From an uncultured Desulfobacterium sp. (GTDB lineage Bacteria; Desulfobacterota; Desulfobacteria; Desulfobacterales; Desulfobacteraceae), in NCBI GenBank assembly GCA_937124525.1, contig CAKZLA010000036.1, positions 1 through 7,612 on the forward strand: a DNA stretch of 7,612 nt. Direction: 5' to 3'. The position numbers were made by a program, and so were the translations under genes. The notes under the pieces were generated by a model. It did not search any database and was not told the origin of the DNA. It saw nothing but the letters and a program-made list of their open reading frames with translations. Below, one piece after another: positions 1-4,947 of this stretch (positions are counted from its first letter, which is position 1; the number at the start of each line of letters is the position of its first letter).

Positions 1-751
1 GGGCCGTCTACGGTTCCGGGCCGGGCCCATTGCTCCTCGGGGGGGGCGGCATGATATCACTTTCAATATTCGTTGTGCCCGGCAGGACATGCCCGTTATA
101 TGAAACTCCGTCCGAAATACTGATATTGTTATAGTTTCATTTTTCGTTGTGGTAGGTGGTTGCTGCCATGTAGGTTTATACGGAATATTCTATTTTTAAA
201 CTTCTTTAAACACATAATATATCAACAAATCAAACATGTTATAACTGTTAAACAGGCCTTCTCAACAAGTCCTGACATTCAGGAATTTCTTTTGAATACC
301 GCCCGGCGTTAAAAGAATTAAGCAGGCTTTTATCACCCTGGTTATTGGGAACTTACTGACGATACGAATTTGTTAAATGCAATTTAGATGCCATGGACTT
401 CATTTTTATATAATAACTCCAGTTAATGAATGATATTTAGCGGCCATAACAGTTAACACACAGTCTTTATGTAAGACATCGGCATGCTGCTGTGGTGAGC
501 TTGGCATCACAATGAATTCGATCCAAGAAGTGTGGAACACAACATAAACGAAGCGCAACATAAGTGTTGAACGCAACACATGCACATCAATAAAAAACCT
601 TGTAGCCGTCTGCACGTTCAGCTTTGATCTGTGACGCATCAGGTTTGATGATCGCTCCTCAGATCATCATGTACGGCATTGATCTTATGACGCATAGATA
701 GAGTAGATAGCTAAATGGTATCATGTTGGTCGATATATTTATTGGTATGTA
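1..751. other. Gene-poor left flank, possible gene end at the edge
   Basis: No intact gene is supported here. Bases 1-110 are very GC-rich (runs of G, repeated GGGCC blocks), whereas the sequence from about 120 onward is AT-rich, so a composition boundary lies near the edge. A minus-strand frame is open from about 145 down to a TAG at 8-10 and ends in a proline-rich tail (PPPPRSNGPGPEP). It has no start and is interrupted upstream by a stop, so it could be the decayed C-terminus of a surface protein or chance. Between 200 and 750 there are only minor dyads, such as TGATGATC/GATCATCA at 646-653 and 662-669 and GTGTTG-N4-CAACAC near 562-577. A 77-codon minus-strand frame at 406-639 lacks a ribosome binding site and recognisable motifs and is not called. 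Confidence 0.5.
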
Positions 752-854
752 AGGGAGTTCATGATAATAAAACTACCCACTTTTGCATGGAGAACTCCGG
801 ATAGTGGCTATGGAGTTCATTAGCATTGGGTAGATTATTTTCCATGAACTCCCT
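752..854. repeat. 103-bp nested inverted repeat, MITE-like
   Basis: The outer arms are AGGGAGTTCATG (752-763) and CATGAACTCCCT (843-854), a perfect 12-bp match. They are followed inward by CTACCCA (773-779) and TGGGTAG (827-833), then GAACTCC (792-798) and GGAGTTC (812-818). The tip is ATAG-TGG-CTAT (801-811). The core GGAGTTC therefore occurs four times in alternating orientation and the whole segment can fold into one hairpin or cruciform. There is no coding potential. Terminal repeats plus small size resemble a miniature inverted-repeat element, but I see no clear target-site duplication. A structured RNA or a multi-site protein operator are alternatives. The repeat is seen directly; its nature is inferred. 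Confidence 0.75.
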
Positions 855-868
855 AAGCCGGTTTAGAA

Positions 869-970
869 TTGGACAACATGTAGAATGCATCTTAGGAGTA
901 GATTAATCTGATCATTTCACAAGAATATAGAATTTGCGAGGCAACCCGGAATCTTGGATTAGTGAGTTAA
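869..970 (+). pseudogene. Possible IS3-family orfA remnant
   Basis: A short plus-strand frame (911-970) reads ISQEYRICEATRNLGLVS and then stops. The segment CEATRNLGL resembles the helix-turn-helix start of IS3-family OrfA transposases, where an EAARNLGI-type motif is typical. Upstream lie TTGGACA (869-875), as found in left ends of IS150-type elements, and AGGAG (894-898), a ribosome-binding-like site where such elements start orfA. No start codon survives and no frame continues convincingly beyond 970. This is a weak pattern match from memory, without alignment, and could be chance. Confidence 0.22.
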
Positions 971-1079
971 ATGTCATCATGTGAATGCTGAAAAGATGGA
1001 ATTAAGGCAGGGATCGAGGAGGTTTCTGGTTCAAAGAGAGTTATAATTGCTGGCATCCTTCATATCCCCTGAAAAGTAG

Positions 1080-1137
1080 TTGACACTTTTTTAACAAGAT
1101 TCCCATAAAACAAGGGAATATTTTGAAAAAGTGTCAA
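1080..1137. repeat. 58-bp nested inverted repeat with TTGACACTTTTT arms
   Basis: The outer arms TTGACACTTTTT (1080-1091) and AAAAAGTGTCAA (1126-1137) are perfect complements. An inner pair ATTCCC/GGGAAT (about 1099-1104 and 1114-1119) extends the fold around a short AT-rich loop. The left arm also presents a sigma-70-like TTGACA, with CATAAA (1104-1109) 18 bp downstream, so the palindrome could contain a plus-strand promoter. The arms could also be terminal repeats of a small non-autonomous element or a regulator's operator. Only the symmetry is directly seen. Confidence 0.7.
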
Positions 1138-1192
1138 CCAGTGAATGAAGGACGTCTTAAAATCCTTTTATTTTAATGTTTATGTGCACTAA

Positions 1193-1302
1193 CACTACAG
1201 CGATACTTCCATGATCTATCCTGTTCGAGGGGATTCTTAAGGGTATTTCCCCACCTTTCGACACTCGATTTTTAGTGAAACAAGCAAAGTGTCGCTGTAG
1301 TG
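1193..1302. repeat. 110-bp inverted repeat with 16-bp arms
   Basis: The arms CACTACAGCGATACTT (1193-1208) and AAGTGTCGCTGTAGTG (1287-1302) pair over 16 positions, with a single T-G wobble at 1204/1291. Inside, GGGGA (1229-1233) and TCCCC (1248-1252) can form a second stem. A terminator-like hairpin follows 20 bases downstream on the plus strand. No protein is encoded. It may be a miniature mobile element or the stem of a structured RNA. An integron attC site was considered and does not fit. Confidence 0.7.
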
Positions 1303-1322
1303 CTAAGCAATAAGCCTTTAGC

Positions 1323-1346
1323 ATGGCAATTTGCATGCCATTTTTT
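1323..1346 (+). terminator. Plus-strand intrinsic terminator-like hairpin
   Basis: The stem ATGGCA (1323-1328) and TGCCAT (1336-1341), with a 7-base loop, runs directly into a T-run (1341-1346). The polarity suits transcription on the plus strand, yet no plus-strand protein gene lies upstream. It could end a non-coding transcript from the 1080-1310 region. On the minus strand no T-run follows, so it is not an obvious terminator for the hydratase operon. The stem is only 6 bp with half G-C pairs, so strength is modest. Confidence 0.4.
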
Positions 1347-1353
1347 AAAGCTC

Positions 1354-1461
1354 ATGAACAAACGTCCAGAACCGGAATTCTTTAAACTTGATCATAGAGT
1401 TACAGATCAAAGAATTAGTGCCCTGGCCGGAAATATGGGAATGCGCCAGATAAAATTTTAG
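1354..1461 (+). CDS. Small open frame, 35 aa, unrecognised
   Basis: ATG at 1354 opens a 35-residue frame ending with TAG at 1459-1461. It begins MNKRPEPEFFKLDHR and ends GMRQIKF. Composition is protein-like (charged and hydrophilic), but there is no Shine-Dalgarno sequence and a terminator-like hairpin sits immediately upstream. The same frame is open for at least another 20 codons upstream, so it might be the tail of a decayed gene. Its stop overlaps, on the opposite strand, the stop of the enoyl-CoA hydratase gene. No family is recognised; it may be chance. Confidence 0.18.
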   Translation: MNKRPEPEFFKLDHRVTDQRISALAGNMGMRQIKF

Positions 1462-2246
1462 TTACCGATAAAATCAGGCTTTCTCTTTTCAAGGAAGGCA
1501 CGCATGCCCTCTACCCCATCCCGGGTGGAGAAGCATTGCGCAAACAATTCAATTTCATTTTTCAGGGCACTCTCCAGATCAATTTCAGCCCCGGTATCTA
1601 TGGCTGATTTTGCAAATTGAAGCAATACACTGGATTTAGAAGCCATTTCCTCAGCAACTGTCCTGGCCTGCTCCATGAGCTGCTCATGGGGAACAACACG
1701 ATTTACCAGGCCAATCTCATATGCCCTGATGGCATCAATTATTTTGGCCGTAAAAATCATCTCTTTTGCAATTCCCTGTCCCACAAGCCTCTGGAGCCGT
1801 TGGGTTCCCCCGCCTCCGGGAATTAGTCCCACATTTAACTCCGGTTGACCGAATTTTGCCCGCTCCGAAGCCACCCGGATATCACAGCACATGGCCACCT
1901 CAAGTCCGCCACCGAAGGCAAATCCGTTGACTGCAGCAATTGTGGGTTTGGGAGAAACAGCGATCTTTTGCTGGGCTTTATTAACGGCCAGGGCAAATGC
2001 TTTCCCCTGCAGAGATGTCAGTTCAGCCATTTGAGACACATCAGAGCCTGCGATAAATGCCTTATCTCCCATGCCCGTGAGAATGACAACATCCACATCA
2101 TTTTCTGAACCTATCCGGTCAAAGACTGCTGATAATTCTGAAAAGACTTTCGAATTCAAGGCGTTCAACACCTTGGGACGATTCACCGTAATGATAAAAA
2201 TTTTATTTTCCATCTGACATTCAAGTGTTTCATATGAATATTTCAT
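1458..2246 (-). CDS. Enoyl-CoA hydratase (crotonase family), 262 aa
   Basis: This is a crotonase-fold enzyme expected to add water across the double bond of a 2-enoyl-CoA, giving 3-hydroxyacyl-CoA, in the cytoplasm as part of beta-oxidation-like catabolism. The protein is full length for the family. The two glutamates used by hydratases are present: Glu116 in GGGLEVAMCCDI and Glu136 in FGQPELNVG. The oxyanion-hole segments KAFIAGSDV (62-70) and FGGG (111-114) and the signature IPGGGGTQRL (142-151) are also intact. The start is taken at the ATG preceded by a strong GAGGAGGGAGG site; an upstream in-frame GTG (2273) would put that site inside the gene and is rejected. It lies 30 bp behind the acyl-CoA dehydrogenase gene and should be cotranscribed with it. 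Family assignment is firm; chain-length or substrate preference is not visible. A DmdD-like methylthioacryloyl-CoA hydratase role is possible but unproven. Confidence 0.93.
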   Translation of the reverse strand: MKYSYETLECQMENKIFIITVNRPKVLNALNSKVFSELSAVFDRIGSENDVDVVILTGMGDKAFIAGSDVSQMAELTSLQGKAFALAVNKAQQKIAVSPKPTIAAVNGFAFGGGLEVAMCCDIRVASERAKFGQPELNVGLIPGGGGTQRLQRLVGQGIAKEMIFTAKIIDAIRAYEIGLVNRVVPHEQLMEQARTVAEEMASKSSVLLQFAKSAIDTGAEIDLESALKNEIELFAQCFSTRDGVEGMRAFLEKRKPDFIGN

Positions 2247-2250
2247 CTTT

Positions 2251-2261
2251 CCTCCCTCCTC
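2251..2261 (-). promoter_or_regulatory. Ribosome binding site deciding the hydratase start
   Basis: On the minus strand GAGGAGGGAGG is followed by AAAG and then ATG at 2246. This very purine-rich site lies in the gap after the dehydrogenase stop and fixes the start at 2246 rather than at the GTG at 2273, where the gene would otherwise begin 9 codons earlier. Confidence 0.85.
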
Positions 2262-2276
2262 TTTTTTCCACACAGA

Positions 2277-4082
2277 TCAATTCGTAAAATGTTCTTTTTC
2301 TATGGAGAGTGTCACCGGCGTCTGCCGAGTCAGTATCTGAGAAAGAGAATTAATCATGGGAAGCTCATTGGCAAAATAATAAGCTTCAACCTTGATTTTG
2401 CCCTGATAGAATTGCTTATCCATCTTTTTAACCTTTTTTTGCTTCAGTTTATCGCAGGCAACCAGGGCCTGAGCCAGCCATATCCAGCCGATAATAAAAA
2501 TGCCGAACATCTTCAGATATATGGTGCCATTTGCAAGCAAGGCCTCACCGCCATCTTGATACCCTGTTTCTAAAAGCTTTCGTGTTGTTGTTTGAATCTG
2601 TTCAAGCCCATCAGCCAAGTCTTTGGCATCCCGCTGAAATTCCGGGTATGTAGTGGCTTGGTCAATGGTCTTCCTGATTTCCACTATAAGCAAATCAAAG
2701 GCTTTCCCATCCTGCATCCTGACCTTTCTGCCAAGCAGGTCCATCCCCTGGATACCGGTTGTCCCTTCATGGATGGGATGAATCCGGGTATCTCTGAAAT
2801 GCTGCTCCACAGGAAAATCATCGCAATATCCATATCCTCCGAAACATTGAATACTCTCACTGGTGGAGAGAATCCCCATCTCAGAGGGAAAGCTTTTTGC
2901 CACGGGAATGAGAATGTCCAGAAGCAATGCAAATTTTTCCCTTTGATCATCCGGCAAATCATGGGAAAAATCGTGATAAAGAGCACAGAGGAGTATCAAG
3001 GCAAGGCTGCCCTCTGAAACGGAACGCTGAAACATGAGCATCCGCTTAACATCTGGATGCTCAATAATGGAAACCTGATCGGGATTTTTTTTATCTGATA
3101 ACAGTCGCCCCTGTTTTCTTTCTCTGACATATTCAAGGGCGGCATGGTATGCAGCTGTGGCAATGCCAGTGGCGCCTATTCCAACTTCCAGCCGGGCACC
3201 GTTCATCATCTGGAACATATAGAAAAGTCCTTTGTTGGGCTCACCCACCAGATAGCCGATACAGTTATTTTTCTCTCCCATTGTGAGACCTGTGATCGGA
3301 GCGCCCTTATATCCCATTTTATGAAAAATCTGATTTACGGTGACATCGTTTGCAACCAGGTTCCCCTGTTCATCGGGCCGCAATTTGGGAACCACAAACA
3401 ATGAGATCCCTTTAACGCCGGCAGGGGCATCCTTGATTCTGGCCAACATCAGGTGAACGATATTGTCCACCCCATTATGATCTCCGGCAGATATGAAAAT
3501 TTTCTCGCCCGTTATGGAATAGGTATCATCTTCAAGGGGGACTGCACTGGTTTTTAAATCCCCAAGGGACGAGCCGGCCTCCGGCTCGGTCAGGGCCATG
3601 GTGCCCTGCCATTTGCCACTAAGCATGGACGGCAGATAGCATTTTTTAAGCGCATCGGATCCAAATGTGAAGATGAGACGTGCTGCTCCAACGGTCAACT
3701 CCTGAAATACAGCAGCCGAATAATTAGCTGCGGAAAAAATAAAATTCACCGCATGAATCAATGTGGAATCCATCTCTTCCCCATTCCATTCTTCAGGGAA
3801 TGTGGCTGCCATCCATCCGTCTTCGCCCAGGGTCTGCATAATATTTCTAACTTCAGGATGAACTTCAACGTTTCCCTGGTTCAGTACCGGCGGCTCCCGG
3901 TCCATCTCTTCGAAAATGGGATGCATCATATCTCTTGCCAGTTCAAAAGCCGCATTTAAAACCATTTGATCCTGTTTAAGACCGGCTCTATCGGTTCCTC
4001 GATATAATGTAGTTCTCTGATCTTCTACAAATTCATGAAGAACAAATGTCAAATTACGCATACTCATAAATCGTTTTGCCAT
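2277..4082 (-). CDS. Acyl-CoA dehydrogenase, long DmdC-like form, 601 aa
   Basis: This is an FAD-dependent acyl-CoA dehydrogenase, expected to introduce the 2,3 double bond into an acyl-CoA and pass electrons to electron-transfer flavoprotein. At 601 aa it is longer than the ~380-aa mitochondrial-type enzymes and matches the bacterial long form (3-methylmercaptopropionyl-CoA dehydrogenase DmdC and relatives). These have an N-terminal MRNLTFVLHE-like lead (8-17) and an extra C-terminal domain, here about 470-595. Visible motifs are the flavin/substrate loop ALTEPEAGSSLGD (163-175), KIFISAGDH (194-202), CFGGYGYCDDFPVE (413-426) and IHEGTTGIQ (437-445). Glu439 occupies the catalytic-base position used by medium-chain enzymes. 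The start ATG has AGGAG (4088-4092) 5 bp upstream. It is the first gene of the operon with the hydratase and sits under a sigma-54 promoter at 4134-4149. The substrate is unknown: DmdC-like, fatty-acyl or aromatic-derived CoA esters are all possible. Confidence 0.93.
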   Translation of the reverse strand: MAKRFMSMRNLTFVLHEFVEDQRTTLYRGTDRAGLKQDQMVLNAAFELARDMMHPIFEEMDREPPVLNQGNVEVHPEVRNIMQTLGEDGWMAATFPEEWNGEEMDSTLIHAVNFIFSAANYSAAVFQELTVGAARLIFTFGSDALKKCYLPSMLSGKWQGTMALTEPEAGSSLGDLKTSAVPLEDDTYSITGEKIFISAGDHNGVDNIVHLMLARIKDAPAGVKGISLFVVPKLRPDEQGNLVANDVTVNQIFHKMGYKGAPITGLTMGEKNNCIGYLVGEPNKGLFYMFQMMNGARLEVGIGATGIATAAYHAALEYVRERKQGRLLSDKKNPDQVSIIEHPDVKRMLMFQRSVSEGSLALILLCALYHDFSHDLPDDQREKFALLLDILIPVAKSFPSEMGILSTSESIQCFGGYGYCDDFPVEQHFRDTRIHPIHEGTTGIQGMDLLGRKVRMQDGKAFDLLIVEIRKTIDQATTYPEFQRDAKDLADGLEQIQTTTRKLLETGYQDGGEALLANGTIYLKMFGIFIIGWIWLAQALVACDKLKQKKVKKMDKQFYQGKIKVEAYYFANELPMINSLSQILTRQTPVTLSIEKEHFTN

Positions 4083-4087
4083 AATAA

Positions 4088-4092
4088 CTCCT
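4088..4092 (-). promoter_or_regulatory. Ribosome binding site of acyl-CoA dehydrogenase
   Basis: AGGAG on the minus strand, then TTATT and ATG at 4082. Spacing is good and it supports the chosen start. Confidence 0.8.
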
Positions 4093-4133
4093 ATTTTATT
4101 TTATTAAATTCCGACGTGTTGTTGAATTCAAAG

Positions 4134-4149
4134 AGCAATGAGCATGCCA
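4134..4149 (-). promoter_or_regulatory. Sigma-54 (-24/-12) promoter of the dehydrogenase-hydratase operon
   Basis: Reading on the minus strand, TGGCATGCTCATTGCT matches the sigma-54 consensus TGGCAY-R-N4-TTGCW at every defined position, with the essential GG and GC at the correct spacing. Transcription would begin near 4123, giving a leader of about 40 nt before the dehydrogenase ATG. A sigma-54 activator gene is transcribed divergently from the other side of the same spacer, which is the usual arrangement for a local activator. A one-mismatch IHF-like sequence (TATAAAATTGATA, 4155-4167) lies just upstream and could help looping; that part is weak. Confidence 0.85.
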
Positions 4150-4275
4150 TATGATATAAAATTGATACGATACGAAAAATATCACGCCTAACATTCCGTT
4201 ATTACTATTTATGAAAAATATTTCATCGGAAAAGATGTTCAAGTAAAATCATTTTTTGATAAAAAGTGTGCAATA

Positions 4276-4407
4276 ATGAGACGACATTCAACCATAAAAA
4301 TGTTTCGTACTGGAACAAAACGATATAAAGCCCTACAGTACCCCGATTTCAGGGCGATCATGAGGCAATATCAGATGGCAGTATTACCGATGGTGCAAAT
4401 GTGTTAA
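4276..4407 (+). CDS. Small open frame, 43 aa, unrecognised
   Basis: ATG at 4276 to TAA at 4405-4407 encodes a basic peptide that begins MRRHSTIKMFRTGTKRYK and ends LPMVQMC. The frame is open for about 28 further codons upstream, back to a stop near 4190, but with no usual start codon there. There is no clear Shine-Dalgarno sequence and no family is recognised. A strong plus-strand terminator-like hairpin follows about 100 bp later (4504-4547), which would fit a short transcription unit. It overlaps a candidate enhancer dyad. It may well be a chance frame in AT-rich DNA. Confidence 0.15.
   Translation: MRRHSTIKMFRTGTKRYKALQYPDFRAIMRQYQMAVLPMVQMC
4301..4317. promoter_or_regulatory. Candidate activator (enhancer) dyad
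   Basis: TGTTTCGTACTGGAACA is an interrupted dyad, TGTTyC-N5-GrAACA, centred about 160 bp upstream of the sigma-54 promoter's -24 element. That is a normal distance for an upstream activating sequence bound by a Fis-type helix-turn-helix dimer. I see only one good copy, so it is a candidate, not a demonstrated site. Confidence 0.3.
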
Positions 4408-4503
4408 GCTCCCTTATCAGCCAAAAGGCGTTTCAAGCTATTTTCATTCAACAGACGTGTACACATTTTCCAATACCTTTTCCAGCGTTTTCCATCCTTA
4501 ATT

Positions 4504-4547
4504 TTCCCATTATATTGGGATCATCCACAATATAATGGGAATTTTTT
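4504..4547 (+). terminator. Strong plus-strand intrinsic terminator-like hairpin
   Basis: The arms TTCCCATTATATTG (4504-4517) and CAATATAATGGGAA (4528-4541) are perfect 14-bp complements, extended by GG/CC inside the loop, and are followed by six T residues (4542-4547). The minus strand has no matching T-run, so the polarity is plus. It lies 400 bp before the activator gene and after no recognised plus-strand gene. It could terminate a small transcript from the spacer, act as an attenuator in a long activator leader, or shield the activator from stray transcription. Confidence 0.65.
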
Positions 4548-4700
4548 ATATAAAATTTTCGAAAAATTCACATAAAGGAATTTAAGTCACTGATAAGTCA
4601 ATAGAATATGAATCATCTTCAACAAAACTGCACGCCGGCATATTTTTTGCTAATATTATGAATATAAAAACATGAACCATGTAAATCAAATATTTTATAA

Positions 4701-4739
4701 GCATATGTAAATATTCGGTTTGCTTATGTAAATGTTTGG
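4701..4739 (+). repeat. Tandem 18-bp direct repeats, 21-bp period
   Basis: GCATATGTAAATATTCGG (4701-4718) and GCTTATGTAAATGTTTGG (4722-4739) match at 15 of 18 positions and start 21 bp apart, two helical turns. An inverted third copy, CCGAATATTTACAAGC, lies at 4826-4841. The spacing suits paired protein sites on one face of the helix. Alternatively the two left copies compete for pairing with the right copy in RNA: TGTAAATATTCGGT (4706-4719) pairs perfectly with 4825-4838, while 4722-4739 pairs with the same arm inside a longer stem. Confidence 0.65.
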
Positions 4740-4841
4740 ACAGTGCTCCATATTCGCCTGTTTGGGGCTGCGTAACATACTAATGCTATGTGAGCAGACC
4801 AAAACAGGTGAAGATGGGGTGCTGACCGAATATTTACAAGC
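4722..4841 (+). repeat. 120-bp imperfect hairpin before the activator gene
   Basis: Bases 4722-4779 pair with 4787-4841 around a 7-base loop (4780-4786), with a 2-base bulge at 4726-4727 and a small internal loop near 4772-4774/4792-4793. Of about 50 aligned positions only four are purine-purine mismatches. Six further non-Watson-Crick positions (4734/4831, 4737/4828, 4744/4821, 4745/4820, 4747/4818, 4756/4809) are all G with T on the plus strand, so they would pair as G-U in plus-strand RNA. That suggests a transcribed structured leader or small RNA about 105 bp before the activator start. A mobile miniature element is the alternative. Confidence 0.7.
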
Positions 4842-4934
4842 ATAGGCTTAAACGCTCCATACAAACAAGGTTTTAAGATTTTCGTCAAAGCATTAAACAA
4901 ATGTAGATTCCATGAAATGCAGCCTTACTGAAAC

Positions 4935-4940
4935 GGGGGA
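4935..4940 (+). promoter_or_regulatory. Ribosome binding site of the activator
   Basis: GGGGGA lies 7 bp before ATG at 4948. A TTG at 4945 is in frame but only 4 bp from the site, so ATG is preferred. Confidence 0.6.
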
Positions 4941-4947
4941 TTAGTTG

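Larger units (their letters stand above)
4150..4503. other. Promoter-distal part of the divergent spacer
   Basis: This 350-bp stretch lies upstream of the sigma-54 promoter and is where enhancer sites are expected. Two dyads stand out: ATGAAA-AATA-TTTCAT (4211-4226) and TGTTTC-GTACT-GGAACA (4301-4317). A small open frame of 43 codons (4276-4407) overlaps the second. Otherwise the sequence is AT-rich, with no recognisable gene. Confidence 0.5.

Noticed and set aside
406..639. 77-codon minus-strand open frame
   Set aside because: No ribosome binding site, no recognisable motif, and the surrounding DNA is palindrome-rich and non-coding in character. The residue pattern did not convincingly match an integrase or transposase.
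1186..1309. Integron attC-like site, suggested by CTAACAC and matching inverted arms
   Set aside because: The right side has no GTTRRRY core and the left core does not fit RYYYAAC. No integrase or cassette is present.
2247..2273. GTG start 27 bp upstream for the enoyl-CoA hydratase
   Set aside because: The extra nine codons are the ribosome binding site itself (GAGGAGGGAGG). The ATG at 2246 is the sensible start.
2592..3017. 141-codon plus-strand open frame
   Set aside because: It lies opposite the intact acyl-CoA dehydrogenase, which has all family motifs. The frame is a shadow.
4583..4600. Direct repeat TAAGTCA at 4583-4589 and 4594-4600, 11 bp apart, as an operator
   Set aside because: A 7-bp repeat in AT-rich DNA is expected by chance, and nothing else supports a binding site there.
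4701..4841. CRISPR-like repeats
   Set aside because: There are only two direct copies plus one inverted copy, without regular spacers; the pattern is an inverted repeat.
4842..4934. Sigma-70 promoter for the activator gene
   Set aside because: No -35/-10 pair with acceptable spacing stood out, so none is called.
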